64,000 bases of DNA from Megalobrama amblycephala (lineage: Eukaryota; Chordata; Actinopteri; Cypriniformes; Xenocyprididae): assembly GCF_018812025.1 (NCBI RefSeq), contig NC_063049.1:6230513-6294512 (forward strand), given 5' to 3'. Below the pieces are notes generated by a model that worked only from the letters and a program-made list of their open reading frames with translations, did no database searches and was not told the DNA's origin. Positions 56,761 to 64,000 of this stretch are shown one piece after another; within the stretch, counting starts at the first letter, position 1, and each line of letters begins with the position of its first letter. The translations under genes were made by a program, and so were the position numbers.

Positions 56761-59663
56761 TCATAAAGGCTGGACGAGTCCATCTACAGAGGGGGCATCG
56801 GTGACGGGGGATATGGGGAAATTGGATAAAAGAAACTGAATGGCTCAAATTTTATCAAATTTATTTTAGTTAACTACAATATAAATTTGTTTGCTCACAA
56901 AGTAAAGTAGGTAATCTTAATATTTTGAAAAAACGCTATGTCACGTCTAACTTGGTTCCCCCTCTTTATATTGGCCAGACCTAAATCGCTCAGTTTCCGG
57001 GTTTCGTAACCACATGACTCATAGGGCTACAGTTAAGAGGTGGCGTCATGAAACTAAACTAAACTAAACTAAACTAAACTAAACTAATGAAAAAAGGCAA
57101 TTTCCAAAAAAAAAAAAAAAACAAGAACAGAAACCAGCAGGGTTTATTTTTAGGCAGGCTCCATGCAGTAAATTCCTGATAATTCCACAAAATCGGTCAG
57201 TGTTAGATGGAAGAAAAGCCACGTTTAGCCATATACATTTTTCATTAATTTGCATCAAATATTTTCATATATTCCAACCCGTCATATATAAACCTTTTTA
57301 CAAAATTGAAAAGAAAAAAATGTTCTTGTTGAAGAATATAGAGCTTAGACTTGAGGAGGAAAAATGCTTCATTTTATTCAGAGGCCCAAACTGAGCAAAA
57401 TATTTGGTGCAGTTGCTGCTATTTATATGGCCAAAAAGTAAGATGAAATTATGGTGTAATCAGAGGTGCAGAATATTGTCTTTTCATTTTTACAGTGTAG
57501 TGTTAAAATTTAGTCTTAGTCCATTTCTTTGTGGCCCATTTGAACCAATTCTGTTCATAAAATAATATTTAAATTATAATATAAATAACTAAGTGTTTGC
57601 AGTTTTGTATTTCAGTTTTGTTTTGTATTTTGTATTTGTCAGTGAGGCAGATGATCCATAAAATATTTATTTTGAACCCAGAGAAAAGTATATCATACAT
57701 TCATTCTGTTGTACAGTACATTCAGTTATCAGAAATTTTTCTCAGATTGTACCCATATGTTTCAGATTCAGAGTTACGTCACATAATGCGCCACACCTGG
57801 CAAAACTTTAGATCCCATGCTGTTACGCAACACGTCCTGGACCAAAATGTGTTTCACAACACTTCGCTGGGTCACATGACCAAAACTTGTTTCCAGTAAC
57901 TGTGTCTGAAGTCACTGAATCCTTCAAACGCATTTTACTGAAAGCTATAACATTAAGCAGAGATTTTATAAGGATTCTGTATTTTAGATCCTTTCAATAT
58001 ATAAAGGTTAAAATGTTGAACTTTCAACGTAACTATAAACTAAGATATAAAGAATGACACAAACTGGTAGCACATTTGTATATAGACTATATATAGACTC
58101 TCTCATTACTTTGAATGATGGTTTTTAGCTTATACAGAACACAGCCGGTTTAAAACATTTCGTGGCATTTTGTATGTGTTGCATGTGCGTGAAAAGACCT
58201 CCTTTAGTATTTGGTGTTGTTTCTGTATTTGAGGCTATGTTCATGATACATGTGATGTACATCATCGACCACATAAAAGAAGAGCAAATATACAGCCAAC
58301 CATCACAGGTCTATAGTTCATATTGTATAATTTATCTTTTGAGTTTTTTTTTTTTTATATAATGTTTGTGTTGTTATTTCATGTTTGTATTTAAACATTA
58401 TAACATTATTTACTTAATAATATTATAAAAAAAGCTATAACATTAAGCAGAGATTTTATAAGGATTCTGTATTTTAGATCCTTTCAACATTTGAAGGTTA
58501 AAGTGTTGAACTTTCAATGTAAGAATGAACTAAGATATAAAGAATTACACAAACTGGTAGTACATTTTTATATAGACTTTATTCTCCCATTACAACTATA
58601 TATAGATATATGTACAGACATTTATAACATTATAACATTATTTACTTAATATTATTATAACATTAGTTTCACACTCTGTTTGCACTGTTTCACACACTGT
58701 TTAAATTGTAATGTTGCAAGATTTTACTTGAGAACAGGCATTTTCAGTAAACATTCAGAGAAGAGAGTATAAAACGGCTCTCATTAAACACCTCTGGAAA
58801 ACAAATTTTCATCTGTTTCAGTGTGGGTTATTATCACAGAACACAAAGAAGATCAGGTTTAGATCACACATGTTTTATTTACTATAAGTTATTCCACCCC
58901 AAAGCTGACTTGTTACTATAAACTTGAACAAGTTTATAAGACTATGTGTAAAACTATGTGAAAAAGTGTTTAATAGGCTACTCAAAAGAGCAGCACACCT
59001 ACTAGCCAAGTATACTTACAATACTTAATAAAATCTTTTAAAGTCCTCCTGTAGTCAACAATTTTATCCCTTAAAACTCATCTTTGATCACCAAAATGAC
59101 ATATTTAAATGTTTTTTCCTGTGAAAAAAAATATCTTCCTGTCTTAACATAGCTTGAATGTAACTCTACACCCTTGCTTCATTTAGTATATGCATATCAA
59201 TGAATATGCAAATTAGCCCCGCCTCCACTCACTCGCACCAGCTCAGAGATCCACTCGGTCAACTTACTGAGGTAAACACTGAACAGTAGCATCGCTCTTT
59301 ACAACGTCGGACACATAATGGTAATTAATATGATTAGTCTTTTGCTTGACTATGTTATTAATGTGTTGCTAATGTTACACAAACCATGTTCACATTCACC
59401 ATGTCAGAGCCGACAGCTGCTTCTAACTATCAATATCCTTAGAAACACTTTGAACAATTCAGAATGTCAGTGGAGAAAGGCATATAGTTCATCATAACAT
59501 CGTAATATGCTAAATCTACTCGATTTTTCATATCAACAGAAAAAATATACCGGGATAACCTGGCTTCTCTCGAGACTCCCCTGCTAGTTCGCTGATAATG
59601 ATATGCTAAAGCCCGCTGGCACATTGACGTGATTGGTTACAAGGTAGTTTGTAACGTCAGAAA
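56761..59663. other. Intergenic, no gene recognised
   Basis: AT-rich. It holds an AAACT pentamer microsatellite (57051-57086) and a direct duplication (57941-58109 and 58431-58597). The part from 59050 (CCTGTAGTCAACAATTTTAT) to 59663 resembles a dispersed repeat into which the hAT element was inserted. Confidence 0.4.
57941..58597 (+). repeat. Direct repeat pair, about 165 bp, offset 490 bp
   Basis: AAAGCTATAACATTAAGCAG at 57941 recurs at 58431. The similarity continues to about 58109 and 58597 (ending in TATATAGACT) with few mismatches. Non-coding. Confidence 0.85.
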
Positions 59664-60125
59664 TAGTGATGGGCATTCCGGCTCTTTTTCGTGAGCCGGC
59701 TCGTTTGACTCAGCTCACTGAAAAGAGCCGGCTCTTTTGACTCACAAACGGCTCTTTAAATAATAAATGTTTTAACTATGACTTTGACTATGATAGGTGT
59801 GAAAACAGTTCTAATTAAATTATTAAATGAAATAATACTCACAATGTCTCACAATTTCTTTAAAAATGCATTGATTTGTTATAAAAAAATACTATTAAAC
59901 ATTTGTATTTAAATTAAAACTTTTTAATGTATAGAAACAACATTCAAAAGAAATACAATCTGAACAACATAATAGAACCCATTAAATATTAAAGAAAAAT
60001 AAATAACTGAAAGGATTAAACTGGTCCCTCTTTTTCTCTTTTTTTATTGCCATATGAACTCTCACTAGTTATATTATGCATAACTAGCATGAACACACAC
60101 ACACAATGCTGGCCATATTTTTATT

Positions 60126-60822
60126 TTATGAGAGATTTGCATTCAGAAATGCAAGCTCCCTCACTTTCGACGGGCTGATGCGGTTTCTTCTCTCAGTAAT
60201 AATTTGTCCTGTTTTCGAGAAAACCCTTTCAGAGGGAACGGATGTGGCCACTATGCAGAGTCTCCCTGTCATGACTTTAGTAAGCCGTGGGTAGATAGAG
60301 GCCTTGTTCTTCCACCAGCTCAGAGGATCTGCAGATCTTTGGAGGAGGGGCTCCTCCAAATAGGATTGGACCTCCATTATGGCATCTGCTGAGGGATTCC
60401 TTCTCGCCGCATCCCCAGTTGCTCTCTCATCAAACAGCATCCAAACAGCAGACGTTTGTGGCAATACTGCTGGTGCTTCTGCTCCTTCTGCTTCCTGTTG
60501 CCCTGGTGTCTGAGCCAGCTGACTGCTGGGACTGTCCCTCCCTGCTGCTGAGGTGATTCTCTGAAGAGCCTCATCAAGCGCTCTGGCATCACTGAAGGCT
60601 AACTTCTTAAACCTGGGGTCAAGTGCAGCAGTTTCTGATAGCACGTGATTATATTCCATTCTATGGAACTTTCTGTCCATTGATGAACATAGGGTGTCCA
60701 TCAACTCTATCACTTGTCTTGTGGTTACATTTGCTTCTCTCTGGCGGTTGGATGTGATTCGCTGCAGACCCTTACATAGGAGTATCATTTTTGACGCTGT
60801 CACATAGCTAAAAAGAGAGAAC

Positions 60823-60870
<48 letters not shown>

Positions 60871-62081
60871 TACAGGATAAAATGTAGAAATAACTGCTTA
60901 CTGTACCTCTCTCCACTGATCTCCACAGTAACCTGCTCAAAGGGCTCCAGGACTCTGCACACCTCCTCCACCACCTCCCATTCCTCTTGGGTCAGAGGAT
61001 CAACAGGTGCATTGACAATGGCCAGGGTAGAGATGATAGCATCCTTTGACTCAAGAAACCTTTTCAACATATAAAATGTTGAATTCCACCTTGTAGGGCA
61101 GTCTTGTTTAGGCCTTAGCTCAGGCATTCCCATCTGGCATTGTGTAGACCTTAGTTTTTCAGCACCCACTGTGCTCCTGTGGAAGAATTCCACAGCTGCT
61201 TTCACTTTGTCCACAGTGGGCTTCATCACCTTCAGAGCATCTCTTACAATCAGGTTGATTGTGTGGGCAAGACATGGATGATGGGTCCACTTTAAAATTT
61301 TTACAGCTTTGGTTATATTAGCTGCATTGTCAGTAACACAACAGACCACTTTTCCATCTACATCCCATTCTTTTGCCACTCTCAACAGTTCCTCTGCCAA
61401 GTTCTCTGAGGTGTGTCTGTCGCTGAACTCAAAGCAATCCAGAAGACAGCTAGACATTGAAAAATCTTCAATGAAGTGACATGTAACTGACATGTAATTA
61501 GTGGTCACTCTTGATGTCCAGCAGTCAGTGGTAAGGCAAACTGCAGTAGCTTTTTTGACTCTTTCCTGCACTGAAGCCCGTGTGCTCTCATACAGTTGTG
61601 GAATAAGTGATTCTGAAATTACTTTCCTGCTTGGAATTGTGTACATTGGATTTAGACTCTTGCTATAATTTCTAAAACCTCTGTCCTCCACGATTGAAAA
61701 TGGCTGGAAATCGGTGGCAAACATTTTAGCCAATGCAATATCAATTTGGCCTTGTTTTGCTACAGACATTGACTTTTGCATAAACTGGTCCATTATAGAA
61801 GACTGCGTTGCTGTGGGTCGCGGAGTAGGCCTACTTAACTGAGTGGATACATCTCCAGCTGCGGAGGTGCTGGGTCCAGACGCTCCACCAACATCACTAG
61901 CAGGACCGCTTTGTCGAAGCTCCGCTAGCTTCACAGTTGGGTGCACAGTTTGCATATGCCGGTGTAAGTTGTGTGTAGAACCAGCTTTAAATGAAATTTT
62001 TATTTGGCAAATTCTACACTGTGCTTTCACATTACCTAAATCATTAAAATGATTCCAAATGCCGCTGTGCTTCCGACTCAT
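60126..62081 (-). CDS. hAT transposase, ZBED type (BED zinc finger plus hAT dimerisation domain)
   Basis: DNA-cutting enzyme of the hAT transposon around it. The frame is open for 651 codons, but 60808-60906 is best read as a 99-nt intron (donor GAGAG|GTACAG, acceptor TTTTTAG|C), giving exons 62081-60907 and 60807-60126 and a 618-aa protein in which GES joins YVTASKM. Domains: BED zinc finger near residues 8-47 (CRICQ...HNLHRHMQTVH); RNase-H-like catalytic fold with LTTDCWTSR (about residue 184) and CVTDNAANI (about 248) followed by CLAHTINL; C-terminal hAT dimerisation region with PLSWWKNKASIYPRL and PSERVFSKTGQI. Start, end and all these motifs are intact, so the copy may be young. Some such genes are domesticated in vertebrates (ZBED genes), but intact TIRs point to a transposon. 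Confidence 0.9.
60808..60906 (-). other. 99-nt intron with (AT)n inside the hAT transposase
   Basis: On the minus strand, AGAG|GTACAGTAAGC at one end and TCTCTTTTTAG|CTATG at the other. It contains an AT dinucleotide run at 60828-60864. The length is divisible by three and has no stop, so unspliced RNA stays open and would insert 33 residues rich in Ile-Tyr. Confidence 0.75.
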
Positions 62082-62486
62082 TTTGCTGCTTTTGTTTTTT
62101 TACAGCTGTTTTTCCTCTCCTCCGAGTTTCGTCTAGGCTACTCTGTCTGTGTGTGTGAGAGAGAGTTGGCTCGGCCCTCCCTCGCAGTATAATTGGTTGA
62201 CACCACGTGTATGATTGACAGGAACAGACCGTGAGGCTGATCAGACAGTCGAAACGAATGAGTGTGTGCACCAAGGCTTATATAATTATAATTTTTGTGT
62301 TGTTCTTTGAATTATTAGTCTATTGTTTTAAATAAAATGAAAATCATTCATTACATAATGATTAAATTTCTATAGGCTATATTTTTAAAAATAGATTCGG
62401 CTCTTCAGATATGTGAGCCGGCTCCCGACGTTCACGTAAAAGAGTCGGCTCTTAGAGCCGGCTCGTTCGCGAACGACCCATCACTA

Positions 62487-64000
62487 CTCGACATATTTTT
62501 CCGCATTACTTGTGCTGCTGGTGTGTTGTTTAATATAGATTTGTGTGTATGACTGTAAAATGATTCTGCCAGTGTAAACTTAATAAACATTTACACATAT
62601 TTGTAAATTGTATAGGCTACACTGCATATACTAAATGGGCTTGTAATGCATTCATACTGAAATAAATAAGCACAAGTAATATAATGAATTCCAAGGATGA
62701 AGAAGTAAACTTAAAAAATATACTCAAATTTAACATTAGATACACTACAACTTCCAGTGCATTGTTACAATGATCATTTTCAGCACACTGTTAAAATATA
62801 CCTCAAATATATTTTTATAAAGTGCAAATAAATACACTTTTAAAAAATAAACTGAACTTACACTTCAAGTATATTTTTCTAAAATATATTTTTTAGAAAA
62901 TATACTAAAGTACAATTATTTTAAAGTGTGTTAAAAGTTGCATTGTGAAAATATGATACTAATATACTTTTTATATATTTAATGATAGTACATTTTTTGT
63001 TAGTATATTTGCAGTGTACTATAGAAAAAGGGAATATATTTAAAATACAATAAAGTATACTTTTTTTTCACTAGGGACTGATGCCTAGGAGAGTTAGTTT
63101 TGACAGGTGACGTGAGGCTGTGCGCTGCACAGAGTGGGACACTTAAAAAAACGGATTTAAAACGGACAACATGACAGTATGTTATACATTGTACACTACA
63201 GTGCATGTTTTCATATCATTATAAAGTTATTAGTTTGTTGAGTAGATGCTGCATTAGTGGAGAACAGTAGTATGTCTGCAGTCGAGGCTGAGAGGATCCT
63301 AACGTTAGTAGTACCTCAAGCGGTTAAAACAATGTGACAAAAACACCAACTGTTTAATATCACAATTGTTACCATTCATTTGCATTAGATTATATCCATT
63401 TGTTCGCTGTTATGCATTAATTATCCAGCGAAGTTGCATATTTAAACTGTATCCTCATCATGCAGCAACAGAAACATTTATCAAAAATGTATTCGATTTC
63501 AGTTTTTTTTTTTATCGGCACTGTAACACATATTTTGATTAGATGATCAAGTATTCTAAAATAGAGGCAAATCATGTGTGAAAGTATACATATAATAGAC
63601 TTAGGCTATGCCTTTGTGTGTAAAGATGAGTTTTAAGCATGACTGGATTTATATGAAATGGTAACACTACAATAAGAGTCCATTTGTATAAATAAGGCTT
63701 ATAAAAGTATTGTTCATTTTTAATTTCAACATTTACATTTTAACATTTTAAAGTTGTCTCTTACATTAGTTATAATGCACTATGAATTAACATGAACGAT
63801 CAATGTATAATTAATATATTAGTATTTTTATATTTAAAAATTACAATGAACATTAGGGGTGTCGCAATATACCGGTATTGATGATAACTGTGATATTCAA
63901 AGCATGAAATATCAATATCGTGTTGATTTAGGGTGTGACTATTTAAAATGAGTCGGACGCTTATGATATCATGACATGTAAATACTCCAGCGCCAGTACT
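62487..64000. other. Intergenic, no gene recognised
   Basis: AT-rich sequence with ATATATTTT-rich blocks at 62700-63065. The last ~150 bases (AGGGGTGTCGCAATATACCG at 63856) look like the start of a dispersed fish repeat that runs off the window. Confidence 0.4.

Larger units (their letters stand above)
59664..62486 (-). mobile_element. hAT-superfamily transposon, near complete
   Basis: A 2823-bp element with 10-bp inverted ends, TAGTGATGGG at 59664 and CCCATCACTA at 62477-62486. Both subterminal regions carry two copies of the palindrome GAGCCGGCTC (59693-59702, 59725-59734, 62415-62424, 62455-62464) plus diverged ones (GAGTCGGCTC at 62442), as expected for transposase binding sites. It encodes one minus-strand transposase. 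The 8-bp flanks (GTCAGAAA and CTCGACAT) do not match, so the target duplication has decayed or the ends are slightly misplaced. Confidence 0.85.

Noticed and set aside
57597..57899. 100-codon + strand frame
   Set aside because: Low-complexity Ile/Tyr/Phe-rich AT sequence; no homology recognised and no exon signals.

Overview
The window looks like nuclear DNA from a teleost fish, most likely a cyprinid. It is AT-rich, has split genes with consensus GT/AG introns, and is packed with fish-type DNA transposons, LINE and LTR fragments and microsatellites. The species is an inference from gene and repeat style, not a database match.

Four host genes can be modelled exon by exon. On the + strand are a CD2/SLAM-family receptor with a very long acidic tail (gene A, 10926-19326, 803 aa), a seven-Ig EWI-family gene matching CD101/IGSF2 in architecture and length (22473-37794, 1012 aa), and a second, short-tailed CD2-family receptor (gene B, 46656-49981, 315 aa). 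On the - strand is a bzw1-type W2-domain translation regulator (55061-51443, 418 aa, 11 coding exons). All splice junctions were checked for phase and each CDS sums to a multiple of three. CD2-family genes flanking an EWI gene resemble the human 1p13.1 block (CD2, PTGFRN, CD101, IGSF3, CD58), so the three + strand genes look like an old linked set of leukocyte cell-surface Ig receptors.

Region by region: 1-10 kb is repeat-rich (part of an LTR element with a tRNA-Lys primer site, TTAA-flanked and TIR elements, a broken L2-like LINE). 10.9-19.8 kb is gene A, whose tail exons were tandemly duplicated. 20-22.4 kb is intergenic. 22.5-37.8 kb is the CD101-like gene, with a broken Tc1 transposon and a palindromic element in intron 2 and an LTR retrotransposon fragment starting 60 bp past its stop codon. 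40-45.4 kb is a nest of mariner-like elements, one holding a ~640-bp pentanucleotide satellite. 46.6-50.1 kb is gene B. 51.2-56.7 kb is bzw1. 59.7-62.5 kb is an almost complete hAT transposon with a near-intact ZBED-type transposase. The rest shows no gene that I can support.

I did not find a clearly new molecular system. The most unusual features are the tandemly duplicated, tyrosine-poor acidic tail of gene A with its frameshifted relic 3' extension, the in-frame microsatellite-bearing intron of the hAT transposase, and the nested mariner/satellite structure.
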